A stretch of 23,586 nucleotides of DNA. Origin: a virus. Positions within the stretch are counted from its first letter, which is position 1. Each line of letters opens with the position of its first letter. The DNA is taken from IMG/VR virus record IMGVR_UViG_3300030116_000263, positions 1-23,586 of that record; one strand, written 5' to 3'. The position numbers and the translations under genes were made by a program. Of the stretch, positions 7,287-15,655 are shown piece by piece. A model generated the notes under the pieces. The model was not told where the DNA came from. It saw nothing but the letters and a program-made list of their open reading frames with translations, and did no database searches.

Positions 7287-7769
7287 ATGCTAAAAGGCAT
7301 GTTAAAAAATGTAGTAGGATCAATAGCACCAAGTTTAGGTTCTGCTGTAGGTGGTCCATTAGGCGGTATGGCAACTAAAATTATTTGTGAAACACTAGGC
7401 TGTAACTCTGATGCTAAATCCATACAAACTGCTATAAACAATGCAAGTCCTGAACAACTATTACAATTAAAACAAGCAGAAAAAGATTTTGAAATTCGCA
7501 TGAAAGAACTAGATGTGGATGTATTTAAGCTAGAAGCAGAAGATAAAAAAGATGCTAGAGGTAAATTTAGTAAAGATTGGACAGCTAGAATTATGGGTAT
7601 TGCAACTGTCGGTGGTTTTCTTGGATATATATTTTTAGTAACACTACAACCACCAGAACAAAACAGTGAAGCATTAATTAATTTAGTTCTTGGATACTTA
7701 GGGGGATTAGCAAGTGCAGTTATTTCGTTTTATTTTGGAGCATCTAATTCCAGCGATAAAGGAGAATAA
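7287..7769 (+). CDS. Holin, three-segment gene-transfer-agent type
   Basis: A 160-residue membrane protein. A glycine-rich hydrophobic N-terminus (residues ~8-35) is followed by a charged helix (~55-95) containing the family-typical KDARGKFSKDWTARIMG. Two strong membrane spans follow at ~101-120 (IMGIATVGGFLGYIFLVTL) and ~129-151 (ALINLVLGYLGGLASAVISF). This arrangement and motif match the '3TM holin' family first defined from the Rhodobacter gene transfer agent. Such holins collect in the inner membrane and open at a set time to let lysozyme reach the peptidoglycan. The lysozyme gene begins two bases after its stop, as expected for a lysis cassette. Confidence 0.8.
   Translation: MLKGMLKNVVGSIAPSLGSAVGGPLGGMATKIICETLGCNSDAKSIQTAINNASPEQLLQLKQAEKDFEIRMKELDVDVFKLEAEDKKDARGKFSKDWTARIMGIATVGGFLGYIFLVTLQPPEQNSEALINLVLGYLGGLASAVISFYFGASNSSDKGE
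7758..7764 (+). promoter_or_regulatory. Ribosome binding site that fixes the lysozyme start
   Basis: AAAGGAG ends six bases before ATG 7771. It decides in favour of this start over the longer in-frame extension back to 7714, which would overlap the holin gene by 56 bases and add residues with no resemblance to lysozymes. Confidence 0.8.
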
Positions 7770-7770
7770 T

Positions 7771-8214
7771 ATGAATATATCTGGAGAAGGTATTTCTTTA
7801 ATTAAAAAGTTTGAGGGTTGTGAATTAGAATCATATCAAGATGCAGTTGGTGTATGGACTATTGGTTATGGTCATACTAAAGATGTAAAAGAAGGTATGA
7901 CAATTTCTAAAGAACAAGCAGACAATATGTTATTAAATGAACTTGATGAATACTGTGAGCATGTAGAAAAAGCAGTTCAAGTAAATTTAGATCAATGTCA
8001 GTTTGATGCTTTAGTATCATGGACATACAACTTAGGACCAACAAATCTTAATAACAGCACAATGCTAAAAGTATTAAATGCTAAAGAGTATGAAGAAGTT
8101 CCTAATCAAATAAAGCGTTGGAATAAAGCAGGTGGTAAAGTTTTACAAGGTTTAGTAAGACGCAGAGAAGCTGAGGCACTTTTATTTCAAGGTAAAGATT
8201 GGACAGAGGTGTAA
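7771..8214 (+). CDS. Endolysin, GH24 lysozyme (T4 lysozyme/RrrD type)
   Basis: A 147-residue muramidase that cleaves the MurNAc-GlcNAc bond of peptidoglycan at the end of infection. The GH24 catalytic triad is visible at Glu15 (KKFEGCEL), Asp24 (YQDAVG) and Thr30 (VWTIGYGHT), with the same 9- and 6-residue spacings as Glu11/Asp20/Thr26 of T4 lysozyme. Further family motifs are QFDALVSWTYNLGP with the downstream NST (residues ~70-95) and the C-terminal IKRWNKAGGKVLQGLVRRREAE. There is no signal peptide or SAR segment, so release depends on the holin encoded two bases upstream. The length is normal for the family. Confidence 0.92.
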   Translation: MNISGEGISLIKKFEGCELESYQDAVGVWTIGYGHTKDVKEGMTISKEQADNMLLNELDEYCEHVEKAVQVNLDQCQFDALVSWTYNLGPTNLNNSTMLKVLNAKEYEEVPNQIKRWNKAGGKVLQGLVRRREAEALLFQGKDWTEV

Positions 8215-8215
8215 A

Positions 8216-10084
8216 ATGCCTTTTTCTAAATTTGTTTTCAAACCCGGAATAAATAAAGAAGGAACAAACTACTCTAATGAGGGTGGTTGGTTTGATGCAG
8301 ATAAAGTTAGATTTAGAAAAGGCAGACCTGAAAGAATAGGTGGTTGGGAGAAAAATTCTGCTAATTCATTTATAGGTACAGCTAGAAAAATTCATGTATA
8401 TAAAGATACGAATCAAGCTCAATATAATTTAGTAGGTACACATAAAAAACTATATGTGCAAGAAGGTAATATATTTAATGATATTACACCTATTAGATCA
8501 ACAACTGGTGCAGGAGATGTTACTTTTTCAGCATCTAACGGAGATGCAACACTAACTATCACAGATACAGCACACGGAGCAGTACAAGGTGATTTTGTTA
8601 CTTTTAGTGGTGCAGCTACATTAGGTGGAAATATAATAGCTTCTGTTTTAAATCAAGAGTATGAAATAGCTACTATTGTTAATGACAATTCATATACAGT
8701 AGAAGCTAAAGATACTTCAGGATCAACAGTAACTGCAAACTCATCAGATACTGGTAATGGTGGTAGTTCTACTGTTGGTGCTTATCAAATAAATGTAGGG
8801 TTAGATACTTATGTTTCTTCTACTGGATGGGGTGTAGGAACATGGGGTGCAAGTACATGGGGTTCTGCAACAGCATTAACTGCTGATAATCAATTAAGAT
8901 TATGGTCACTAGACAATTTTGGTGATGATGGTTTATGTTTAGCTAGAGGTGGTGCTTTATTTTATTGGGATGAATCATCAGGTGTTACTACTAGAGCAGT
9001 AGCAGCAAGTAGTAGAGCAGGTGCAAGTGATACACCAGTAAAAGCCTTACAAATAATGATGTCAGATGTTGATAGGCATGTTATAGCATTTGGTTGTAAT
9101 CCAATAGGTTCAACTACAATAGACCCATTATTAGTTCGTTTTTCAGATGCAGAAAATGCAGTTGATTGGACACCTACAGCAACTAACTCAGCAGGTGGAG
9201 TGCAACTTTCTACAGGCTCACAAATTATTGGAGCATTACAAACAAGACAAGAAATACTTATTTGGACTGATGCAGGTATTGTATCTATGCGTTTTGTTGG
9301 AGCACCTTTTACATTTAGCTTTAATGAGGTAGCAACAGGTATGTCTTTAATATCTCCTAATGCTGTTGCAACAGGGGGTAATACAATTTTCTTTATGGAT
9401 AATGGTGCCTTTTATCAATATGCAGGTTCTTTACAAAGATTGCCTTGTACTGTATTAGATCACATATTCGATGATATTAACTTAGACCAAGCATTTAAAA
9501 TATTTGCAGCACCAATACCACAACACAATGAAATTATATGGTTTTACCCAAGTGCTGATTCTGAAGAAGTTAATAGATATGTAACTTATAACTACTTAGA
9601 ACAATCTTGGACTATAGGTACAACAAGTGATGGATTTACAAGAACAGCATGGAATCCAGCATATATATTAAAACATCCTGTTGCTGCTGGAAAATTAGAT
9701 ACTACTGATACTAATTATTTATATAACCATGAAGTAGGACATAGTGCTGATGGATCGTCATTCACAGCATTTATAGAATCATCAGATTTTGACTTAGACC
9801 CTGATGGTGAAAGATTTATGTTTATATCTAAATTAATACCTGATTTACAATATAGAGGTTCAGATGATACTGCTAATACAGTTAATTTTGTAATTAAAGG
9901 TAGAAACTATCCATTAGAAAGTTTATCTACACTACAAACTGTTGCAGTTACGCCTAACTCAACTTTTACAAATACAAGAGCAAGAAGCAGACAAAGTGCT
10001 ATTAGAATAGAAAATACAGCAGATAATTTTGGATGGCGATTAGGTGATTTAAGATTAGAACTTAGACAGGATGGCAAACGATAA
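8216..10084 (+). CDS. Large phage structural protein, tail nozzle/DNA-stabilisation-like
   Basis: A 622-residue, beta-rich protein. It opens with FSKFVFKPGINKEGTNYS, then GGWFDADKVRFRKGRPERIGGW, a signature that I recognise from many marine and other podovirus-like genomes, where the protein is annotated as a structural or P22 gp10-like stabilisation protein. Residues ~95-185 hold an inserted Ig/beta-type segment (VTFSASNGDATLTITDTAHG ... NSYTVEAKDTSG). The remainder has the repeated short strands of a propeller-like tail hub (for example IGALQTRQEILIWTDAGIVS and ILKHPVAAGKLDTTDTNYLY). A role at the portal/tail interface, closing the DNA channel, is inferred from that resemblance and from its position before the ejection-protein genes. 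The ATG follows the lysozyme stop by one base. Confidence 0.65.
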   Translation: MPFSKFVFKPGINKEGTNYSNEGGWFDADKVRFRKGRPERIGGWEKNSANSFIGTARKIHVYKDTNQAQYNLVGTHKKLYVQEGNIFNDITPIRSTTGAGDVTFSASNGDATLTITDTAHGAVQGDFVTFSGAATLGGNIIASVLNQEYEIATIVNDNSYTVEAKDTSGSTVTANSSDTGNGGSSTVGAYQINVGLDTYVSSTGWGVGTWGASTWGSATALTADNQLRLWSLDNFGDDGLCLARGGALFYWDESSGVTTRAVAASSRAGASDTPVKALQIMMSDVDRHVIAFGCNPIGSTTIDPLLVRFSDAENAVDWTPTATNSAGGVQLSTGSQIIGALQTRQEILIWTDAGIVSMRFVGAPFTFSFNEVATGMSLISPNAVATGGNTIFFMDNGAFYQYAGSLQRLPCTVLDHIFDDINLDQAFKIFAAPIPQHNEIIWFYPSADSEEVNRYVTYNYLEQSWTIGTTSDGFTRTAWNPAYILKHPVAAGKLDTTDTNYLYNHEVGHSADGSSFTAFIESSDFDLDPDGERFMFISKLIPDLQYRGSDDTANTVNFVIKGRNYPLESLSTLQTVAVTPNSTFTNTRARSRQSAIRIENTADNFGWRLGDLRLELRQDGKR

Positions 10085-10287
10085 TGGCAGAAAAAACAAG
10101 TGTACCTTTACCTTTAGCTAATCAAGAATATGACGAAATAAATGAAGCTATAACTAGAAGAACTATTGAACAAGCAATTCAAGATATAAATGCTGAGATA
10201 GGAACTTTAAAAGCTATGCAACAATCAAACATTAGTAAGTCAGTTCGTAGGCATCAATTTTTATTAATGGGTGTAAAACATGGCTGA
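10084..10287 (+). CDS. Small helical phage protein of unknown function
   Basis: A 67-residue, mostly helical protein (NEAITRRTIEQAIQDINAEI then GTLKAMQQSNISKSVRRHQF). It starts at the last base of the preceding TAA and its stop overlaps the next gene by 8 bases. Proteins of this size and character commonly follow the large tail protein in related marine phages, but no function is known. A small structural or assembly factor is the likeliest role. Confidence 0.6.
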   Translation: MAEKTSVPLPLANQEYDEINEAITRRTIEQAIQDINAEIGTLKAMQQSNISKSVRRHQFLLMGVKHG

Positions 10288-10618
10288 TAATTTAAAAGTA
10301 TTAGGACAGTTAGACCCAGCAGCAACTACAACTACTGTGCTTTATACAGTGCCTGATAAAACTCAAACAACTGTAAGCTCAATCGTAGCAGCTAATAGAA
10401 CAGGCTCTGCAATAACTTTTAGATTAAGTGTGCATGTAAATGGTGCAGGTGCAGATGATAAACAATTTTTATTTTATGATAAATCAGTAGCAGCAAATGA
10501 TTCATTTTCTATTGTAATAGGAATAACTTTAAATCAAGGAGATGTTTTAAAAGTTTATACTAGTGCAGTAGATATGAGTTTTAATGTATTTGGATGTGAA
10601 ACCTTAGAGGAAAGATAG
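10280..10618 (+). CDS. Small beta-sandwich virion protein (decoration/tail accessory)
   Basis: A 112-residue protein with alternating hydrophobic strands (TVLYTVPDKTQTTVSSIVAA, AITFRLSVHVNG, DSFSIVIGITLNQGDVLKVY) typical of a single beta-sandwich. Proteins of this pattern, with 'VPA...V.SI..CN..' and 'L..GD.L.V.....' elements, are frequent small structural proteins in marine phages and may decorate the capsid or tail. No enzymatic residues are seen. It overlaps the preceding gene by 8 bases; the next gene's ATG follows its TAG directly. Confidence 0.6.
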   Translation: MADNLKVLGQLDPAATTTTVLYTVPDKTQTTVSSIVAANRTGSAITFRLSVHVNGAGADDKQFLFYDKSVAANDSFSIVIGITLNQGDVLKVYTSAVDMSFNVFGCETLEER

Positions 10619-12886
10619 ATGGAAAATCTTAAAAACCAAGCAAATCAAGTAGCAAACGCAGGTCGTTTTGGCGATAGTATGTTGGTGCATATGAACCCTA
10701 TAGAAGTACAGGGTTTAGCTAGTAGTATGCCAATGACTATTAATCCACAAACAGGACAGCCTGAAATGTTTTTACCTTTTCTTGCACCTTTACTAGGTGG
10801 TGCAGCAGGTACTGCTTTGTTTTCAGGAATAATGAGTCCAGCAGTAGCAGGTGCAGTAGGTTCAGGATTAGCTACAGCAATAGCAGAAGGTGATCTTAAA
10901 AAAGGAATCATGGCAGGTATTACAGGATTTGGTATTGGTAATGTTTTAGGTCAAATAGGTGCAGGAACTAAAGGTGCAGCCGATCAAGCTACAAAAGAAT
11001 TTATAGAAGCAGCAGCAGAACAAACCGGATCAGCAGTAGCAACTAATCCTGTAATAACTCAAGCATTGGCAGATCAAGCAGCACAAGCACAAGTAGAAAG
11101 TGCAATGGCAGGATTTACTGGAAATGTTACTAATTTAGGTCAAGCAGCAGATATATTAGGTCAAGATTTATCAGGCATTAATCAGGCTATTGCTGATAAT
11201 TTAACTACTAAAGCTGATGTATTAGCACAAGCATCAGGTAAATTAGATGTAGGTGCTGGTGATAGATTAGGAATGATAGGTAAAAATTTATTTAGTGGAG
11301 ACACTTTATCTGCATTAGCACAACCAGCATCTTATGTACCAATAGCTTTAGGTGAAGGATCACGAGGAGTTATGGAAGCACAAGAGCAGTTTGAAGAAGA
11401 TATGCGTAAATTTGCACAAGAAGAAGAAGAAAGAAAGAGAAGGCTTTATGAAATGAATCCTGAGCAAATACCTTTTGGAAGTCCTTTTTATGGATCAGCT
11501 AAAGAAGGTGGAATAGTAGGAATGGCTAATGGTCAACAAGTTCCCTCTTTTGAAGAAATATTGAAAGGTCAAGCAGATGTAGATTTTACACCAGCTATTT
11601 ATCCAGAAGTAACTCAACCTGTAACACCAGCACAACAAATTGTAATGCAAAATTTAGAAACAGGTGAAATACAACCAACAGGACAATTTATTCCAGCATC
11701 AAATTACAGACCGGGAATTGATCCTGAGTTTAACTATTTTCCTTTTAGTAATAGACCTGCTTCTGTATTACCCGGTGGTTTTGATGGTACAAATTTTGTA
11801 GATAATACATTTTATGATTTTTTGCGTAATGTGCAGATGAGTGATAATGCAGGTACAACAGGTGATATGTCTATGTATAATTATATGAGTTCACCAAATA
11901 CATCACAAAATACTGCTACGACTGCACCAGCGTATGCTTATACGACTGCACCAGCAACAGAAACTTTTACAAGTTCACCAACAACTGATACTAACGCAAC
12001 AATAGGCACAGGCACAACAGGCACAACAGGTACAACAAGTACAACATCAACATACACACCACCACCAGATGTAACTGTAGATACTATGAATCAAGCTGCT
12101 GAAGGTACAGGAATAACATCACAAGCTAAACAAGAAACTTTTGATGCACTACAAAATGCTTATTATGCTAATCCATATTTAAGTAATCCATATTTAGGAA
12201 CAGAAGAATATAAACAAGCAATGGCAGAAGATTTATTAGAAGCTAGTGCAGATTTTCTTGAAGATTTAAAAGGTAAAAAAGCAATAGCTATGGGTGGCGA
12301 TAGAATGGCTAGTGGTAGAAAAATAGATGATGTCACTAGAGGTATGGCTATTCACGAAATGAATGAAGGCAAGACAATACCTGAGGATGCCATAGGACTT
12401 CAAGAGTTAGCTAAAGAAAAACCTGATGTTGTTAGAACTATGGGTTATGAAGTAGATATGCAAACAGGTGGCGTAACTGTAATGCCTGAAGATTTAGATA
12501 TGGTGCAAAAAGCAATACTTGGTCAAATACCTAATAACACAGAAGTTATAGCTATGTTTATAGATAAATATGGTAATGAAATATTTATGCAAATTAGAGA
12601 ACAAGTTTTAAATCCAATGGGTTCTATGCAAACACAAGGCATGATAGAAGGCATGGGTGGTGGAATGGATGATCAAGTTATGGGGATGATTGGCACACAA
12701 CAACCTGTAGCTGTATCACCCGGAGAGTATATTATTCCTGCTGATGTGGTATCAGGATTAGGTGATGGTTCATCTGATGCTGGTGCAAAAGAACTTGATG
12801 GAATGTTAGACAGAGTTAGACAAGAACGCACTAACACTACTAAGCAACCTAAAGAATTAAATAAAGGAAGGGTACTACCAGCATGA
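10619..12886 (+). CDS. Probable internal virion/ejection protein (755 aa)
   Basis: Residues ~50-115 form a long glycine/alanine-rich hydrophobic stretch (FLAPLLGGAAGTALFSGIMS ... GIMAGITGFGIGNVLGQIG) that could insert in or cross a membrane. Residues ~245-285 form an acidic/basic helix (AQEQFEEDMRKFAQEEEERKRR). Residues ~460-482 are a threonine/glycine low-complexity linker. The C-terminus carries the GEYIIPADVVSGLGDGSSDAGA motif followed by LDGMLDRVRQ, a recurring tail of marine phage structural proteins. It begins the module of large helical proteins that leads to the giant protein, so an ejected internal role like T7 gp14-16 is inferred. GAGG at 10607-10610 lies 8 bases upstream of its start. 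Confidence 0.55.
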   Translation: MENLKNQANQVANAGRFGDSMLVHMNPIEVQGLASSMPMTINPQTGQPEMFLPFLAPLLGGAAGTALFSGIMSPAVAGAVGSGLATAIAEGDLKKGIMAGITGFGIGNVLGQIGAGTKGAADQATKEFIEAAAEQTGSAVATNPVITQALADQAAQAQVESAMAGFTGNVTNLGQAADILGQDLSGINQAIADNLTTKADVLAQASGKLDVGAGDRLGMIGKNLFSGDTLSALAQPASYVPIALGEGSRGVMEAQEQFEEDMRKFAQEEEERKRRLYEMNPEQIPFGSPFYGSAKEGGIVGMANGQQVPSFEEILKGQADVDFTPAIYPEVTQPVTPAQQIVMQNLETGEIQPTGQFIPASNYRPGIDPEFNYFPFSNRPASVLPGGFDGTNFVDNTFYDFLRNVQMSDNAGTTGDMSMYNYMSSPNTSQNTATTAPAYAYTTAPATETFTSSPTTDTNATIGTGTTGTTGTTSTTSTYTPPPDVTVDTMNQAAEGTGITSQAKQETFDALQNAYYANPYLSNPYLGTEEYKQAMAEDLLEASADFLEDLKGKKAIAMGGDRMASGRKIDDVTRGMAIHEMNEGKTIPEDAIGLQELAKEKPDVVRTMGYEVDMQTGGVTVMPEDLDMVQKAILGQIPNNTEVIAMFIDKYGNEIFMQIREQVLNPMGSMQTQGMIEGMGGGMDDQVMGMIGTQQPVAVSPGEYIIPADVVSGLGDGSSDAGAKELDGMLDRVRQERTNTTKQPKELNKGRVLPA
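11917..12052 (+). repeat. Low-complexity Thr/Ala/Gly-coding repeats
   Basis: Inside the 755-residue gene, a 15-base unit (TACGACTGCACCAGC) occurs at 11917-11931 and 11941-11955. A run of imperfect nine-base GGCACAACA/GGTACAACA/AGTACAACA units follows at about 12005-12052. It encodes a TGTTGTTGTTSTTST linker that is probably flexible. Such runs are prone to slippage and may vary in length between related phages. Confidence 0.7.
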
Positions 12887-13383
12887 TAGAAGCAAGTGAG
12901 TTAACTATAAAAATTAAAGAGGATATTAATAAAGTTAATTACAAACCATCTAAAGATTACATTGTTACTTTAGTTCCCGGAAATTATGTGCATACTTTAT
13001 GGGATGATGTTACACCTTTCTTAGAAAAAGCAGTTGAACGATCAAATGGCAGATGGAACCTAGATGCTTTAAAAGTTTCTTGTGTAGAACAAAGACAAGA
13101 ATTATGGGTTATTTTTGGAGAGGAAGATAATAAAATAGTAGGTGTAGCCACAACTGAGTTTGTGCATTATCCTGAAAGTAAAAGGGTAGCGATACAATAT
13201 TTAGGTGGGACTAACTTAGAAGATTGGGCTTGGAGTTTTTTAAAGAAAGCAGAGGCATGGGCTATAGATAATAAATGTGGTGGTATAGAGTGCACTGCAA
13301 GATTTGGTTTTTGGAAATGGTTAGGTAAGTCAGGTTGGAACAAGGCTTACACAGTATTTGAAAAGAGGTTTAATAATGAGTAA
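12883..13383 (+). CDS. GNAT-fold internal virion protein (T7 gp13-like)
   Basis: A 166-residue protein with the general order of a GNAT acetyltransferase: an N-terminal helix pair (VPGNYVHTLWDDVTPFLEKA), a central beta-strand pair (LWVIFGEEDNKIVGVATTEF), the strand before the cofactor loop (VAIQYLGGTN), a helix (WSFLKKAEAWAIDNKCGGIE) and the terminal FGFWKWLGKSGWNKAYTVFEK. The classic R/Q-x-x-G-x-G/A acetyl-CoA loop is not obvious. Proteins of this type lie next to internal core genes in T7-like and marine podoviruses, where they act in virion assembly and may have lost catalysis. The start overlaps the upstream stop by ATGA. GNAT-fold assignment is from pattern recognition; a role in transfer of acetyl groups is not supported. 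Confidence 0.6.
   Translation: MIEASELTIKIKEDINKVNYKPSKDYIVTLVPGNYVHTLWDDVTPFLEKAVERSNGRWNLDALKVSCVEQRQELWVIFGEEDNKIVGVATTEFVHYPESKRVAIQYLGGTNLEDWAWSFLKKAEAWAIDNKCGGIECTARFGFWKWLGKSGWNKAYTVFEKRFNNE
13364..13368 (+). promoter_or_regulatory. Ribosome binding site that fixes the start at 13376
   Basis: AGAGG lies inside the end of the GNAT-like gene, 7 bases before ATG 13376. It favours this start over the TTG at 13358. From this ATG the protein begins MSKGGGGGG, a start typical of its family. Confidence 0.75.
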
Positions 13384-14413
13384 AGGTGGCGGTGGCGGTG
13401 GTCCACAAACAACAGAATCAACAGTAACACAAACTAATTTACCTGAATATGCAGAGCCGTATTTTACTCGGCTTTTGCAAAGGTCTGAGGCTGAGTCTTT
13501 ACAGCCTTATAGAACTTATACAGGTCAAAGACTAGCAGAGTTAAGTCCAGCAGCACAAAGAGTATTAGGTAGACAAACTGCATTAGGTTTATCTACAGGA
13601 CCACAAGAAGCTAGAGAAGCATCTCAAATTGCAAGAGAGGTTGCTGCACAAACACCAGTAACAACAGGGCAACAACTAACTGCATATACACCTGAAGAAC
13701 TCAATGTTAGAAAATTTGATACAGGTATAGCTGAAATGTATATGAATCCATTTCAAAGACTTGTAACTGATATTGAAAAAAGAGAAGCAACAAGATCATC
13801 AGATATTACGGGAGAGCAAATTGAATCTCAAGCAGCACGAGCAGGTGGTTTAGGTGGTTATCGAGAAGCTATATTACAATCTGAAAGACAAAGAAATTTA
13901 GGACAACAGCTTGGAGATATTGAAGCAAGAGCACAAAGAGATGCGTTTACACAAGCACAACAGCAGTTTGAAAGAGATAGAGCAGCAGAAATTGCAGCAA
14001 GACAAGCAAACATAGATGCACAACTAAGAGCAAGACAACTTGGATTAGCAGGATTACAAGCTGATCAAGCAGGTCAACAACAACGATTAGCATCTGCTCA
14101 GTTATTAGCAAGTCAAGCACCAGTGCAACAACAATTAGCTTTTGATAGATTAAGAGCAGCACAAGAAGCACAAGAGATTGGTAGAAACTTTAGACAAGCA
14201 GGACTTGATATTGGTTATCAAGATTTCTTAAACCAAGTAGCTTTCCCAAGACAACAATTAGGATTCTTTAGTCAGATATTGCAGGGTTTACCTGTAACTC
14301 CGGGCACACAAGTTTCACAATATCAACCTAGACCTAGTACAACACAGCAGTTGTTAGGACTTGGATTAGGTGGCTTAGGACTTTATCAAGCCTTAGGCGG
14401 TGGTGGTAGATAA
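13376..14413 (+). CDS. Helical internal virion protein
   Basis: A 345-residue protein starting MSKGGGGGG. Its middle (residues ~120-285) is a long alanine/glutamine/arginine-rich helix, probably coiled coil (AQRDAFTQAQQQFERDRAAE ... QANIDAQLRARQLGLAGLQA). The segment YMNPFQRLVTDIEKREATR followed by GGLGGYREAILQSERQRNLG (residues ~119-180) is a recognisable signature shared by ejection or internal proteins of many podovirus-like phages. The C-terminus is glycine-rich and hydrophobic (LLGLGLGGLGLYQALGGGG) and may contact membranes. It overlaps the GNAT-like gene by 8 bases and lies in the run leading to the giant protein, so a scaffold role for ejected proteins is inferred. Confidence 0.6.
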   Translation: MSKGGGGGGPQTTESTVTQTNLPEYAEPYFTRLLQRSEAESLQPYRTYTGQRLAELSPAAQRVLGRQTALGLSTGPQEAREASQIAREVAAQTPVTTGQQLTAYTPEELNVRKFDTGIAEMYMNPFQRLVTDIEKREATRSSDITGEQIESQAARAGGLGGYREAILQSERQRNLGQQLGDIEARAQRDAFTQAQQQFERDRAAEIAARQANIDAQLRARQLGLAGLQADQAGQQQRLASAQLLASQAPVQQQLAFDRLRAAQEAQEIGRNFRQAGLDIGYQDFLNQVAFPRQQLGFFSQILQGLPVTPGTQVSQYQPRPSTTQQLLGLGLGGLGLYQALGGGGR

Positions 14414-14431
14414 ATATTAACGGGTTAATAG

Positions 14432-15655
14432 ATGAACATAATACAAGTAGAAGATAATTTAAAATCAATTCCAGACGATAGACTTCAACAAGAAATGTCT
14501 AATCCTAGTGGTATGTTTCCACAGTATTTAGTTATGTCAGAGATTCAACGCAGAACTAAAATGCGTGAGGATTATGAAGGTCGTATGGCAGCAAACGAAA
14601 AGACACCACCAAGACCAACGATGCGTGAGGAAATGATGATGTCCATGCAACCTACCAATATGCCGAGTGGTGGTATAGCAGATATAGTATCTTCGCAGAG
14701 CTTATCCTCCAATCCTGTTATGCCACCAATGGCTCAAGAACCTGTAAGGATGCAAGCAGGAATGACTGTGCCATTTGATCCGTATGGAATGTATGGGTTT
14801 ACATTTAGAGAAGATGATCCTGAAACAGAAGAAGATGAGTCAGGATACTTTAGAGAAAAAAGTGAAACTCAAAAAGCATTAGAAGAATATTACAAATTAC
14901 AATCAGAGTTAATGCCCAAAAAGTTAGATAAACAAAGAAAACTTATGGGCGGTCTTAATTTATTACAATCAGGTATAGCTGTTGCTACATCTGCTACACC
15001 AGAGCAGATAGGTGCAAACATGAATAACTTAATAAATCAGATAGCTAAGACTGAAGATTCTTTACAAAAACAAGAAGATAAGATAGCTAAAACACAAATC
15101 GAAGGTCTTGTAGCTGAAGCTGGATTTGAGAGAGCACAACGAGAAGATTTAGCTAAAGCTGCTGAGTTGCAACTGAAACGAGAAAAAGAAGAAGCAACAG
15201 CAGAATACATGAGAGGTCTTGGAGATAAAACAAGTCCTGTAGGTAGAATAGCTGATGAAATAAAAGCAGGTAAATTTGGACCAATAGAATCTCTTGATAT
15301 TTATACTGTTGATAAAAATGGAAATAAAGTAATTGATCCTAAAAAATTATTAGACTTAGCAACTACATATCAATCTAGTATTGGTGCTGCTGGTATTAGA
15401 ACTTATGGAAGTAAAGAAGAAGAACTAGCTGCTACTGTAGCAGAACAAATGGGATCATTTGCAACTCGTATGGAAATTAATAATCTTGTTAAGGAAGGTA
15501 TGTCTGAAGAAGATGCTTACAATAAAGTTTATAACAATATTGTAGCGAAACAAAGCCAACTGTTAGGTATTACTCCTCAAACAAAACAAACAGGCGGTGT
15601 TATTCAAAGTTCTGTGCAAGACTTTAATGATGTTATAGAGAGTATAAGTGCCTAA
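14432..15655 (+). CDS. Internal virion-associated protein, coiled-coil rich
   Basis: A 407-residue protein beginning MNIIQVEDNLKSIPDDRL and then MFPQYLVMSEIQRRTKMRED, a start shared with many marine phage structural proteins upstream of the giant virion protein gene. Residues ~60-110 are methionine/proline-rich; residues ~135-265 form charged helices (YYKLQSELMPKKLDKQRKLM ... AELQLKREKEEATAEYM). The remainder is helical and polar. There is no enzymatic signature. It overlaps the giant gene by 8 bases, which suggests coupled synthesis and perhaps a joint assembly role as adaptor or chaperone in the virion core. The upstream gap of 18 bases holds only a weak ribosome binding site. Confidence 0.6.
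   Translation: MNIIQVEDNLKSIPDDRLQQEMSNPSGMFPQYLVMSEIQRRTKMREDYEGRMAANEKTPPRPTMREEMMMSMQPTNMPSGGIADIVSSQSLSSNPVMPPMAQEPVRMQAGMTVPFDPYGMYGFTFREDDPETEEDESGYFREKSETQKALEEYYKLQSELMPKKLDKQRKLMGGLNLLQSGIAVATSATPEQIGANMNNLINQIAKTEDSLQKQEDKIAKTQIEGLVAEAGFERAQREDLAKAAELQLKREKEEATAEYMRGLGDKTSPVGRIADEIKAGKFGPIESLDIYTVDKNGNKVIDPKKLLDLATTYQSSIGAAGIRTYGSKEEELAATVAEQMGSFATRMEINNLVKEGMSEEDAYNKVYNNIVAKQSQLLGITPQTKQTGGVIQSSVQDFNDVIESISA

Noticed and set aside
7714-7770. Longer N-terminus for the lysozyme
   Set aside because: The extension overlaps the holin, has no GH24 similarity, and AAAGGAG sits six bases before ATG 7771.
9147-9332. Alternative plus-strand frame of 61 residues inside the 622-residue tail protein gene
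   Set aside because: Out-of-frame shadow with no ribosome site in a well-supported gene.
10645-10911. Minus-strand frame of 88 residues within the 755-residue gene
   Set aside because: Antisense shadow; the sense strand carries a continuous structural protein frame with a good ribosome site.
13947-14171. Leucine/valine-rich minus-strand frame that looks like a membrane protein
   Set aside because: It is the antisense of a GCA/CAA-rich coiled-coil region; hydrophobicity is a by-product of Ala/Gln codons.
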